Positions 1-7,479 of a stretch of DNA of 48,351 bases are shown here, one piece after another. This stretch comes from Bacillota bacterium. GTDB taxonomy: Bacteria > Bacillota > Clostridia > Lachnospirales > Lachnospiraceae. The DNA lies in NCBI GenBank assembly GCA_023402845.1, contig JAEYFP010000063.1, positions 1-48,351 of the forward strand, read 5' to 3'. The notes under the pieces were generated by a model that worked only from the letters and a program-made list of their open reading frames with translations, did not search any database and was not told the DNA's origin. A program made the translations under genes and the position numbers. Each line of letters opens with the position of its first letter. The first letter of the stretch is position 1.

Positions 1-515
1 AGAGGTATATGGCATGGATCCAGCAAAAGCAAGATAAGAGTAAGAGCTTTGACGGGGTGGCTCCGTCAGTCCGGACAGGTGGCTCTCGCCACACCGGACA
101 GGCGGCTCCGCCGCACCGTAATATTCATCTAAACCATACTTTAATACTACTGGCTTGTTTATTTCTGAGATACTATCAAAAATAAAGTATTGATCAAAAA
201 CTTCATAAATTTCTTTTCCTATATGAAATTCCTCTATGATATCGCCTTGAAGCAATAAATCATCCTCAAATCTTTTTCTCTTTTCTTCCTCACGCTTCCA
301 ACCACATCTAGGAAACTGTTCTATCTGCGTTCTTAGTCCCAAATGTGTCAGACCTAACAGACTTTCTTTAGTATCAAAATAATTACAGATTCTACCTTTT
401 TGAGCTTCTTTCAAAAATCCTCTATATGATTCTATTCTACTTTCTTCTCTCTCCTCGCAGAATAAATCCTTTTCATTTTTCTTAATAAATACTAATATTG
501 GAATCCCTTTTTTTT
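1..515 (-). pseudogene. DUF4062 C-terminal continuation in the -1 frame, runs off the window edge
   Basis: The minus-strand gene starting at 1217 stops at 492-494, but the -1 frame entered at the T8 run (508-515 on the plus strand) continues the same DUF4062 domain without a stop to base 1. The joined text reads KKGIPILVFI, the strand that normally follows the SYTxxEYxYA motif in DUF4062 proteins. Further on come an acidic/basic helical stretch, LLGLTHLGLRTQIEQFPR and a GWKR motif, also as expected for the family. Codons are clean down to the GC-rich repeat at 51-115 and beyond. The frameshift could be a mutation, a sequencing error in a homopolymer, or -1 slippage, because the site reads A AAA AAG in the upstream frame. 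Confidence 0.7.
51..115. repeat. Three tandem GC-rich palindromic units
   Basis: Three related units of about 20-23 bp lie head to tail at 51-70, 71-93 and 94-115. The second and third both begin CCGGACAGG. Each has a short palindromic core, for example GGCGGCTCCGCC at 101-112. The GC content is far above the surrounding AT-rich DNA. On the minus strand the repeat stays open in the same frame as the DUF4062 continuation, so it may have been inserted into that reading frame. It resembles small dispersed palindromic elements, but other copies cannot be checked from this window. Confidence 0.6.
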
Positions 516-1217
516 AGCATATTCATATTCCATGTATGTATAGCTTTTCTTTGTTTCTGAATTTATCGTTCCGACATTTCCACCTAAAATCAGTATTAAG
601 TAATCACTACTTTCTATCTGGCTCTTGATATATTCAAATTGATTTAAATCTAAAGCTGGAAATTCCTCCATGCCTGCTGGGAAACACTCCATTTCTAATA
701 AAGCTTTTTTTACCATTGCCCTTTCTTCTATAGAAAAGTCCTTCAGCTCGTTGTACAAAACATGTTCAAGATTACATGAATTAAAATACAAGTTATATCT
801 TTTATTATGAATCTTTCCTGTAGAATACAATTTGAACATAATAACTGCTTTATGTATATTCCTTCTTTCTGTTGCCACCACATTAGATGATTCCATATGA
901 TCTTCATAATACTGGATCGTCTCAGTTTCTGTTTCCTGCACACATCCCTTTGTAAATGCTCCATCTGTATCTGCTATATGAATAATCTGTATAAAATCAT
1001 CCCAATGATAGCCGTATTTATCTCTCATTCCATCTATGAGATCATCAATCTTGCGTACAACATTATCTACAGTTGTATAATCACTAGAAGTAATATCCCC
1101 GTGTACAACAGCGAATTGGACTTCATCTGAAGAAAAATATTCCTTCATAATTCCTCCAATTGCATTTTCATCACTAGGTCCTTCAACAATGACTGCAACT
1201 ACTCTTTTCTCACCCAT
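492..1217 (-). CDS. TOPRIM nuclease-like domain fused to a DUF4062 domain (chimeric)
   Basis: Residues 1-160 look like a TOPRIM/OLD-type nuclease partner of an AAA ATPase, as in AbiL- or PARIS-like defence pairs. An N-terminal strand ends in VEGPSDE, with the expected catalytic Glu at 12, and an ADTD motif (Asp83, Asp85) follows a hydrophobic strand. From about residue 164 the text changes family: EERAMVKKALLEMECFPAGM, then FEYIKSQIESSDYLILILGG and SYTYMEYEYA, are hallmarks of DUF4062. The usual DUF4062 start (VFVSSTYxDL) is missing, so the join lies near residues 158-168. The start ATG overlaps the ATPase stop (ATGGGTGA) and has an AAGGAAGGAG ribosome site. The frame stops just after an A8 run, while DUF4062 continues in the -1 frame. 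The family calls come from recognised motifs; the fusion by recombination is inferred. Confidence 0.75.
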   Translation of the reverse strand: MGEKRVVAVIVEGPSDENAIGGIMKEYFSSDEVQFAVVHGDITSSDYTTVDNVVRKIDDLIDGMRDKYGYHWDDFIQIIHIADTDGAFTKGCVQETETETIQYYEDHMESSNVVATERRNIHKAVIMFKLYSTGKIHNKRYNLYFNSCNLEHVLYNELKDFSIEERAMVKKALLEMECFPAGMEEFPALDLNQFEYIKSQIESSDYLILILGGNVGTINSETKKSYTYMEYEYAKKKGFQY

Positions 1218-2604
1218 TATTTAAACTCCTTCCTGCCTTACGGAAGGCTCTGGCTATCTTTATGCTATCTGTTTCTTCATAAAGCTGCTCATCCTGTCCA
1301 CCAAGTGTAATACTTCTTATATACATACTTCGAAGATTATTGGTATCCTTTACCTTTTTCATATGGATATAGCGGTTATTAGGATTAACTGTGGAGAACA
1401 TAATACTTTCCTTATCAAGCATTTCTAATGCTCTTAGATTGTGTGAAGTAAAGATTAGTTGTCCCTTTGCGCTCTTTTCAAAGATATCCAATAGTTCACC
1501 CAGCATATACTCAAAAATACCTGCATCTAATTCATCTATTACTAAGCAAATAGATGGATTACCAAATGCCTGAATCAAGGCATTCAGAATTGAAACAATC
1601 TTAATTATTCCCTCAGATTCCATACGGATAGGAATAGGTTTCTTGTTTTCTCTAATAGACATTAATTCAACTTTCCAGCCTTCATCCCCAGAGTCTAAAG
1701 ATTGCTTTCCATTATCCTTAACATCAATTTTCATACCTGGGATAATTGCATATAACACTGAATTAATTTGATCTACGATTGCATGAAGAAGTGCTTTTCT
1801 TTCTGCATCCAGTACAACTGGCTCCATAAGTGGAATTGCAAAATCTCCTTTAACGCCCATTTTATCCTTTTCAACACGAAACGCCATAGGAAGTATAAAG
1901 TTTGCAGAAATCATACCAGAATGTGTATTTCTTATTACAAATAAATCCTTAAGTGCAAAGTTAAATAAAGCATTGATTACAGTTGCATAATTACTAAATT
2001 CATTATCATATTTCTTTCCAAATATTTCTCTACTGCTTTCTCCAAAAATATATGAACAATTACTCTTCTCAGCCATTTTCCTGGCAACAATAAGATCAGT
2101 CTTTATTTCTTTATCTTGGCCAATTAATTCATCCAGTCTTTTCTGTGGTTTAAATATCGAATCAGTTTCTGATTTTTGGTAGTCCATAAAAATATTCTTG
2201 TTCGTTCTTGTGCCATTTTTATTAATAGCGCAGTTTAAATATTCTCTTTCAATGCTTACCATACCTTCTGTTTTGGTTAAACAAATATGATAGCCAACTT
2301 CATAAAGTACTCCATTTCCTATAATCTTGAATTCAGCAGTAAACTCTGCAGATGAATCATCAACATCAATATAATCAATCAAACTTTCATCAATCTCATT
2401 TCCAATCATTATCTGCTGTAAGAAATAAAGTGTATCAACAATGGCGGTCTTTCCAGAACCATTCTGTCCATAAATACCTAATATCTCTGCAGCTCTAACA
2501 TTCAGATCTTTCTTGTTTGCCATAGGCATATATATTGTTCCATTCTTAACATTCTTTATTCTTTCAAGTGTTAGTGATGATAACCGTACAACATAGTCTT
2601 TCAT
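1210..2604 (-). CDS. AAA ATPase (AAA_15/OLD-like), partner of a TOPRIM effector
   Basis: This is a 464-residue ATPase of the kind that pairs with TOPRIM nucleases in anti-phage modules such as OLD, AbiL and PARIS. Walker A is at residues 46-53 (GQNGSGKT). Walker B is near 353-360 (ICLVIDELDA) and is followed by the H-loop text IFTSHN near 385. The N-terminus (RLSSLTLERIKNVKNG) has the usual layout of a strand before the nucleotide-binding loop. A good site (GGAGGTAGATT) precedes the ATG. The stop overlaps the start of the next gene, so the two proteins are translationally coupled. The ATPase looks complete; the partner does not. The likely role, sensing phage infection and licensing a nuclease, is known for the families and inferred here. 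Confidence 0.85.
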   Translation of the reverse strand: MKDYVVRLSSLTLERIKNVKNGTIYMPMANKKDLNVRAAEILGIYGQNGSGKTAIVDTLYFLQQIMIGNEIDESLIDYIDVDDSSAEFTAEFKIIGNGVLYEVGYHICLTKTEGMVSIEREYLNCAINKNGTRTNKNIFMDYQKSETDSIFKPQKRLDELIGQDKEIKTDLIVARKMAEKSNCSYIFGESSREIFGKKYDNEFSNYATVINALFNFALKDLFVIRNTHSGMISANFILPMAFRVEKDKMGVKGDFAIPLMEPVVLDAERKALLHAIVDQINSVLYAIIPGMKIDVKDNGKQSLDSGDEGWKVELMSIRENKKPIPIRMESEGIIKIVSILNALIQAFGNPSICLVIDELDAGIFEYMLGELLDIFEKSAKGQLIFTSHNLRALEMLDKESIMFSTVNPNNRYIHMKKVKDTNNLRSMYIRSITLGGQDEQLYEETDSIKIARAFRKAGRSLNNG

Positions 2605-3254
2605 AATCTACCTCCATTTATGTGAACAGATAATGATATAATATCATAAAGCTCTGAATTTTTCAATTATAATTATTATTTTGGCATTTTTTATACTTTT
2701 TTCAATTTTATAATTATATATTAGCATATTCATTTTTAGTTCTCTTATTCAGAATCTCATTCAACATTCTTCTGATATGCCGTTAACCTCTACTACCATA
2801 TTCTTTAAAACTGATTTTTCCTGTTTTTCCTCTATTTTTAATAAAAAACAATCCACCCGGTCGCGAATTGTTTTTTCATATCAACACTTTTTTAAAAATG
2901 GTAAATGAGTGGTAAATTGTCTCCTAACATTCTTCAAATGCGCTAAATACGAGCTTTTCAGCGATTTTGCAGAATGCTGCCGTGGCAGACAAATAACACG
3001 TTGATCACCTTTATCACACCTCATATCGTTAATGGATTCTTCCCTTAATGGAAATTTCCCCTTTTCAGAGGATCACTATATTTTATCATAATCCCCGCTG
3101 ATTCGCCATTATAAATATGCGGATATTGTAAATGTACTGATGAAGGTACCGGAGGCGGCGCATAAACCGTCGATTTGTCTCTTGTCAATGATTGGTGCAG
3201 GTGATAGACTTTTACAGGGAAAGGGGTTCAAATACGGATAGGGAGGCTTGTTTT
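2605..3254. other. Intergenic, no gene found; one terminator-like hairpin
   Basis: About 650 bases between the divergent ATPase and CLC genes. I see no convincing coding frame. The first 250 bases are very AT-rich and could hold the promoter of the minus-strand ATPase operon. A hairpin with an A/T-rich stem sits at 2843-2876. The last part carries the ribosome site of the CLC gene (AGGGAGG, about 3238-3244). Confidence 0.5.
2843..2876. terminator. Bidirectional-looking hairpin with A and T runs
   Basis: AAAAAACAAT at 2843-2852 pairs perfectly with ATTGTTTTTT at 2867-2876 around a 14-base GC-rich loop. No gene obviously ends just before it, so it may be left over from a lost neighbour. Confidence 0.5.
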
Positions 3255-4511
3255 ATGAATCTAAAAATAAAAGATGTGGTGCTGCATGTCTGGTCTCGTA
3301 TGGAGGTCCTGCTGAAGTGGATTCTATTTTCCATTTTGTCAGGGCTTCTTATTGGACTTGTCGGTACTATATTTTCTTACTGTATGCAATATGTCACAGG
3401 GAAAAGGGCAGAATATCCATGGCTTTTATTTTTTCTTCCGCTTGGTGGGATTTTTATTGTAGCGGTTTATCGTTTGTTACATGACGAGCATGATATCGGT
3501 ACGAATCTCGTATTGTCTGCCATTCACTCAGGAGAAAGTCTTCCTTTAAAAATGGCACCGCTTATTTTTGTTTCTACGATCCTGACTCATCTATTCGGCG
3601 GTTCTGCAGGGCGCGAGGGTGCTGCACTGCAATTGGGAGGGAGTATCGGCCATGCTCTGGGCCGTCAATTTCGTTTTGATGAGAACGACCAGCATATTAT
3701 GATCATGTGCGGGATGAGTGCTGCATTTTCTGCCCTCTTTGGCACTCCTCTGGCAGCGGCTATTTTTTCCATGGAGGTCGTCAGTGTGGGGATTATGCAT
3801 TATTCCGCACTTGTACCCTGCGTGCTTTCTTCACTGATAGCCAGCAGCGTTGCTGCTTATTTTGGAATTGTGCCTGACAAGTTTAATTTAACGATGATTC
3901 CCCGGTTTTCCATAGGGGCAGCTGTGCAGATAGCGCTGCTGGCTGTTCTTTGTGCCGGAGTCAGTGTATTATTCTGTATGACGCTGCGCACATCCGAAAC
4001 ATGGTATAAAAAATATTTAAAAAATCCGTATCTGCGCATTGCGGCAGGCGGATGTATGGTTATAATTATGACACTTCTGGTCGGTTCGCAGGACTATAAC
4101 GGCGCAGGAATGGATGTCATCGCACGTTGTTTTCAAAATGACTATAGCTCTTATGCGTTTCTGCTGAAGATTCTGTTCACATCATTGACTCTTGGTGCCG
4201 GGTTTAAAGGCGGTGAGATCGTGCCGTCCCTGTTTATCGGTGCAACCTTTGGGTGTTTGTTTGGAAATCTGGTGGGAATTTCTCCGGCACTCTGCACGGC
4301 GGCTATGGCCGCCGTATTCTGCGGCGTAACCAACTGTCCGATTACCTCGCTTCTTCTCTGCTTTGAATTATTTGGTTTTGCAGGGATGCCCTATTTTCTG
4401 CTTTCCATCGCCATCAGCTATATGCTTTCGGGATACTACGGCCTGTATCACAGCCAGAAAATCGTATATTCTAAATACAAAACCGAATTTATTAACCGGC
4501 AGACGCATTGA
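3255..4511 (+). CDS. CLC-family anion channel/antiporter
   Basis: A 418-residue polytopic membrane protein of the voltage-gated chloride channel family. The key motif GGSAGREGAALQLGGS lies at residues 116-130 and contains the gating glutamate, Glu121. The GxFxP-like region appears as GAGFKGGEIVPSLFIGATFG in the C-terminal half. The helix GTPLAAAIFSMEVV carries a glutamate (174) near the proton-glutamate position of exchangers. The canonical GSGIP chloride motif is not seen; the equivalent region reads DIGTNLVLSAI. That pattern, with GREG followed by a small residue instead of Pro, is reminiscent of fluoride-type CLC transporters, so fluoride export is an alternative to chloride transport. I chose ATG 3255 because AGGGAGG lies just upstream; an earlier TTG frame start has no such site. 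The gene stands alone. Confidence 0.85.
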   Translation: MNLKIKDVVLHVWSRMEVLLKWILFSILSGLLIGLVGTIFSYCMQYVTGKRAEYPWLLFFLPLGGIFIVAVYRLLHDEHDIGTNLVLSAIHSGESLPLKMAPLIFVSTILTHLFGGSAGREGAALQLGGSIGHALGRQFRFDENDQHIMIMCGMSAAFSALFGTPLAAAIFSMEVVSVGIMHYSALVPCVLSSLIASSVAAYFGIVPDKFNLTMIPRFSIGAAVQIALLAVLCAGVSVLFCMTLRTSETWYKKYLKNPYLRIAAGGCMVIIMTLLVGSQDYNGAGMDVIARCFQNDYSSYAFLLKILFTSLTLGAGFKGGEIVPSLFIGATFGCLFGNLVGISPALCTAAMAAVFCGVTNCPITSLLLCFELFGFAGMPYFLLSIAISYMLSGYYGLYHSQKIVYSKYKTEFINRQTH

Positions 4512-4590
4512 TCTGTTATGGTTTACTAAGTTCTCAGGAAGGCATGATTTTTGTATATAAATTCGATCCGCTTTTTTGTCCGAAAATTGC

Positions 4591-4619
4591 TTGACTTAGC
4601 GTGTTCATTATGGTAATAT
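4591..4619 (+). promoter_or_regulatory. Sigma-A promoter of tRNA-Arg
   Basis: TTGACT at 4591-4596, a 17-base spacer, then TAATAT at 4614-4619. It lies 32 bases upstream of the tRNA 5' end. Confidence 0.75.
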
Positions 4620-4651
4620 TAGTAACGTCGCAAAGAAAATTGTGACAAAAT

Positions 4652-4725
4652 GTGCGTGTAGCTCAGCTGGATAGAGCGTCTGGCTACGGACCAGAAGGTC
4701 GCGTGTTCGAATCATGTCACGCACA
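4652..4725 (+). tRNA. tRNA-Arg (anticodon ACG)
   Basis: A complete cloverleaf. The acceptor stem GTGCGTG (4652-4658) pairs perfectly with CACGCAC (4718-4724), and A4725 is the discriminator. The D arm is GCTC/GAGC. The anticodon stem CTGG/CCAG closes the loop CTACGGA, which gives anticodon ACG. The T arm contains TTCGAAT. The 3' CCA is not encoded. The gene marks the left edge of a run of small accessory genes whose spacers contain sequence similar to this tRNA and its terminator. Confidence 0.95.
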
Positions 4726-4734
4726 GCACAATTA

Positions 4735-4776
4735 ATGTCAGGTTTGAGGATTTTAACTCATACCTGACATTTTTTA
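4735..4776 (+). terminator. Rho-independent terminator after tRNA-Arg
   Basis: ATGTCAGGT (4735-4743) pairs with ACCTGACAT (4762-4770), followed by a T run. Diverged copies of this element occur near 6144-6166 and, in part, near 14712-14734. Confidence 0.85.
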
Positions 4777-4800
4777 TTCTATGACGATTTTGTATTTAGG

Positions 4801-4829
4801 TTGTATTTATCCTAAAAACGGCATATAAT
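4801..4829 (+). promoter_or_regulatory. Promoter of the phd-doc pair
   Basis: TTGTAT at 4801-4806, a 17-base spacer and TATAAT at 4824-4829. The antitoxin ATG is 32 bases downstream. Confidence 0.65.
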
Positions 4830-4861
4830 AATAGTAAAAGAACAGAATAGAGGAATCACTC

Positions 4862-5104
4862 ATGCAGATAAACACCAATAATCTGGTTTCTATCACGGAA
4901 GCAAATCAAAACTTTTCGCGGATTGCCAGGCTTGTTGATAAAAATGGCGCAGTTGTTATTTTAAAAAACAACACGCCTCGGTATGCACTCTTGGAATACA
5001 GCCAATTTCAAAATGATGAGTTTGCTGATGATGCTACGATACATGAAATCGGAGAAAGTATTGTCAAGCGACACTTAGAGGCATTTAAGGAACTTGCGAA
5101 ATGA
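4862..5104 (+). CDS. Phd/YefM-family antitoxin
   Basis: An 80-residue protein with the Phd/YefM layout: an N-terminal DNA-binding part (ITEANQNFSRIARLVDKNG), the hairpin VVILKNNTPRYALLEY, and a charged C-terminal tail that would bind and inhibit a Doc toxin. In intact systems such antitoxins also repress their own promoter. The ATG follows an AGAGGAA site. The stop overlaps the ATG of the doc frame (AATGA at 5100-5104), the usual coupling. The toxin frame next door is broken, so this antitoxin may now be an orphan. Confidence 0.9.
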   Translation: MQINTNNLVSITEANQNFSRIARLVDKNGAVVILKNNTPRYALLEYSQFQNDEFADDATIHEIGESIVKRHLEAFKELAK

Positions 5105-5467
5105 AAAGGCTCACGAAACAGCAAATAATCATTTTGCATGAAATACTGATAAAATATAGTGGACGGCGTTCGAGATATGGGCTTGCTTGATTCGGCTCTT
5201 GAAGCTCCATTTATTACTTTTAGCTGCTTTTCAAGCTACCCTACGATTCAAAGCAAAGCTGCAAGACTGGCATTTGGGTTAATAAAAAATCACCCTTTTG
5301 TTGATGGAAATAAAAGAATCGGCATTCTTGCCATGGTTTCATTTTTGGAAGTGAACGGAATTAAACTGATTTGCATAGACGCTGAACTTATTGATCTTGG
5401 ACTACGCCTTGCTGACGGTTCAATAGGGGAGCAAGCACTGCTTGATTTCATAATTGAGCATAGCTGA
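5101..5467 (+). pseudogene. doc: Doc-like Fic-fold toxin, frameshifted near its N-terminus
   Basis: Doc toxins are kinases of the Fic fold that inactivate EF-Tu. The start at 5101 encodes MKRLTKQQIIILHEILIKYS, a normal Doc N-terminus, but this frame stops at 5188-5190. The remainder, DGVRDMGLLDSALEAPF onward, is in the next frame, readable from GTG 5159 to 5467. It contains the Fic-type active-site motif HPFVDGNKRIG. One extra base or two lost bases near 5152-5160 explain the break. Unless the GTG is used, which has no good ribosome site and would lose the first helix, the toxin is dead. Confidence 0.8.
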
Positions 5468-5489
5468 TGGTAGCGTCATAGAAGTTGAA

Positions 5490-5545
5490 ATGTTCCAAAC
5501 GAGATAGTTCGAATCCACATCTAAAAATTGGGAGAGACGCGTTGT
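5490..5545. repeat. Spacer with a tRNA T-arm-like motif
   Basis: The spacer after doc contains GATAGTTCGAATCC near 5502-5515. It resembles the motif ATAGTTCAAATCC found in the next two intergenic spacers (about 6066 and 7106) and a tRNA T arm. It is too short to prove an origin. Confidence 0.35.
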
Positions 5546-5546
5546 T

Positions 5547-6023
5547 ATGGGGAATTTATCATTTAGATATGCCGTAAAAGAAGATATCGCAATCATTTTA
5601 TTTTTTATTAAGGAGCTGGCCTCCTATGAAAAAATGCTTGATGAAGTAATTGCGACTGAAGAAACGTTAGACGAATGGCTATTTACAAAAAAGAAAGCAG
5701 AAGTGATATTTGCCGTGAAAGATGGCAAAGAGATTGGGTTTGCGCTGTTTTTTCACAATTTTTCAACTTTCCTTGGACGCTCTGGCATATATCTCGAAGA
5801 TTTGTATGTACTACCGGAGTACCGGGGCGAAGGATATGGAAAAGCAATATTAAGGGAACTCGCTCGGATCGCAATTGAAAGAGGCTGCGGACGATTGGAG
5901 TGGTGGTGTTTGGATTGGAATAAACCAAGTATAGATTTCTATGTATCCCTTGGTGCAGAACCCATGGAAGACTGGACGGTATATAGAATTGCCGGAAACA
6001 TTCTAAAAGAGTTAGCTGAGTAA
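5547..6023 (+). CDS. GNAT N-acetyltransferase, diamine acetyltransferase-like
   Basis: A 158-residue single-domain acetyltransferase. The acetyl-CoA loop is YRGEGYGKA at residues 92-100, after the strand GIYLEDLYVLPEYR. The text GFALFFHNFSTFLGRSGIYL and WCLDWNKPSIDFYVSLGAEP closely match the spermidine/spermine N1-acetyltransferase-like branch, so a polyamine or small amine is the likely substrate. This is family inference only. The ATG is preceded by GGGAGAG. It stands alone between spacers with tRNA-like repeats, consistent with recent acquisition. Confidence 0.85.
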   Translation: MGNLSFRYAVKEDIAIILFFIKELASYEKMLDEVIATEETLDEWLFTKKKAEVIFAVKDGKEIGFALFFHNFSTFLGRSGIYLEDLYVLPEYRGEGYGKAILRELARIAIERGCGRLEWWCLDWNKPSIDFYVSLGAEPMEDWTVYRIAGNILKELAE

Positions 6024-6062
6024 GCTCGCTTTTCGAGAAGCTTGGGTACATTAGTCTCATCA

Positions 6063-6175
6063 ATAATAGTTCAAATCCCTATATGAAAATAGGATGATAT
6101 CCAGATTTGACGTAGCTCGCAAGTTAAAGTCATGTATGAGGATTTGAACTCATATATGACTTTTCATTATCCATA
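6063..6175. repeat. Degenerate tRNA-like sequence plus terminator copy
   Basis: Two pieces are visible. Near 6066-6095, ATAGTTCAAATCC and its flank match 7106-7144 closely. Near 6108-6170, GTAGCTC (a tRNA D-stem motif) is followed by an AGTCATGTATGAGG ... CTCATATATGACTTTT hairpin that aligns with the terminator of tRNA-Arg at 4735-4776. The stem AGTCATGTATGAG/CTCATATATGACT can still fold and end transcripts from the acetyltransferase gene. Confidence 0.5.
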
Positions 6176-6235
6176 ATAAAATCAAGGAAAATACATGTTA
6201 TTTATATTTATTACGATAGGTAGAGGGTAGATGGG

Positions 6236-6994
6236 ATGCACGACTTAGCGGCGGAATTTAAAACAACATATAAGTTAAACGGAAATCAATTGAAATTGAT
6301 AGCAATTATTGCTATGACGATAGACCATTTGGCTTGGACATTTTTTCCGGGTTATCAAACTGGCACAACCCTAATTATTATGCATCTCATAGGCCGTCTT
6401 ACGGCTCCAATTATGTGGTATTTCGTTGCAGAGGGCTTCTTTTATACGAAGGATCTTAAAAAATATATTTCGAGGATGTTTCTGTTTGCAATTGTTTCTC
6501 ATTTTGCTTACGCAGTGATGTTTCAAAAAAACCTGATCCCTTTTCAAAATGATATATTTGATCAAACAAGTGTCATGTGGGCATTGGCATGGGGACTGGT
6601 TGCACTCTCTATTGAAAAAAGTGAAAATTTGAAATTGAAGCCGTGGGTGAAAAACCTTGCCATGCTATTCATATGGATCATCACTTTTTGTGCGGATTGG
6701 AGTTCCATTGCTGTTTTGGCAATTGTACATATTGGCAAAAATCGTGGGAATTTTAAAAAGCAGATGATTGGAATGGTTCTGTATGTTGCCATATATGCTA
6801 CTGTCTATGCTCTATTTCTTAACCTCGTCTATGGACTTATGCAAATGGCAGTTGTCCTCGCGATTCCAGTTCTATATCTTTACAATGGCGAGAAAGGTAA
6901 ATGGAAAGGTATGAAATGGTTTTTTTATATTTACTATCCCGCTCATCTTACCATTTTAGGATTAGTCAAGATTTTTATGTTATCTTCAAACTGA
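6236..6994 (+). CDS. TraX family integral membrane protein
   Basis: A 252-residue membrane protein with about seven to eight hydrophobic segments. The N-terminal text LKLIAIIAMTIDHLAW and HLIGRLTAPIMWYFVAEGFFYTKD is the conserved core of the TraX family (PF05857). The family is named after the F-plasmid pilin acetylase; chromosomal Clostridia members have no settled function. The ATG follows GTAGAGGG. It is monocistronic and lies between two repeat-bearing spacers, so it looks like one more inserted cargo gene. Confidence 0.85.
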   Translation: MHDLAAEFKTTYKLNGNQLKLIAIIAMTIDHLAWTFFPGYQTGTTLIIMHLIGRLTAPIMWYFVAEGFFYTKDLKKYISRMFLFAIVSHFAYAVMFQKNLIPFQNDIFDQTSVMWALAWGLVALSIEKSENLKLKPWVKNLAMLFIWIITFCADWSSIAVLAIVHIGKNRGNFKKQMIGMVLYVAIYATVYALFLNLVYGLMQMAVVLAIPVLYLYNGEKGKWKGMKWFFYIYYPAHLTILGLVKIFMLSSN

Positions 6995-7103
6995 AAGCTT
7001 GTGAGAAAAACCAAAAATTCAGCCTATTTAATGAGAATGGTCTGATGAGCATAATCGCAAGGACCATAATTATTTTAAGGTTTGTTTCTATTATTTGAAG
7101 GTG

Positions 7104-7144
7104 TGATAGTTCAAATCCTCATTTGAAAATACTATGACATCCGC
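7104..7144. repeat. Second copy of the T-arm-like spacer motif
   Basis: GATAGTTCAAATCC followed by TCATTTGAAAATACTATGACATCC aligns with about 6066-6104, with few differences. See the finding on tRNA-associated cassettes. Confidence 0.5.
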
Positions 7145-7225
7145 CCTTTCCTTTGCGGTAGCCAAGCCAAAAGGAAAGCGGCGCTCTTTTATATTTCCAA
7201 TAATAAAACAAGAGAACAACCACAG

Positions 7226-7277
7226 AAGCCGGAGAATCAGAGTGCAAGAATGCATTTTCATTCTCCGGCTTTTTTGT
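7226..7277 (+). terminator. Strong rho-independent terminator
   Basis: AAGCCGGAGAAT (7226-7237) pairs perfectly with ATTCTCCGGCTT (7260-7271), followed by TTTTTG. Confidence 0.8.
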
Positions 7278-7319
7278 TTTCTGGGAAGGAAAAATGATGC
7301 TGGTAAGATTCAAGCGAAA

Positions 7320-7479
7320 TAAACAAACAGCCTGCTACGACTCAGAGAATCTCGTGACTGTCGGCAAATTATAGGTGGAGGAACGCCCTCGCGGTCCCTT
7401 CCCCGGCAGCTGCGATTGCCCATATCCCTCGCACGGATTTGTCTGCTACAGTGCGGAGGGCGATTGCCTGCGAACCGAT
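7320..7479 (+). mobile_element. Probable group II intron RNA remnant
   Basis: A GC-richer, non-coding stretch directly upstream of a broken group II intron reverse transcriptase. It contains several short complementary segments, as an intron 5' region would. I could not identify the intron 5' boundary or domain V, so the assignment rests on position. Confidence 0.35.

Noticed and set aside
2898..2918. GGTAAATGAGTGGTAAA direct repeat as an integrase attachment site
   Set aside because: The repeat is very short, no integrase lies nearby, and no second copy was found in the window.
3061..3254. Fluoride or other riboswitch before the CLC gene
   Set aside because: I could not find the conserved fluoride-aptamer core or a pseudoknot partner; only a ribosome binding site is clear.
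5683..6063. Long open frame antisense to the acetyltransferase gene
   Set aside because: No ribosome site or family text; the sense frame has clear GNAT motifs and good codon use.
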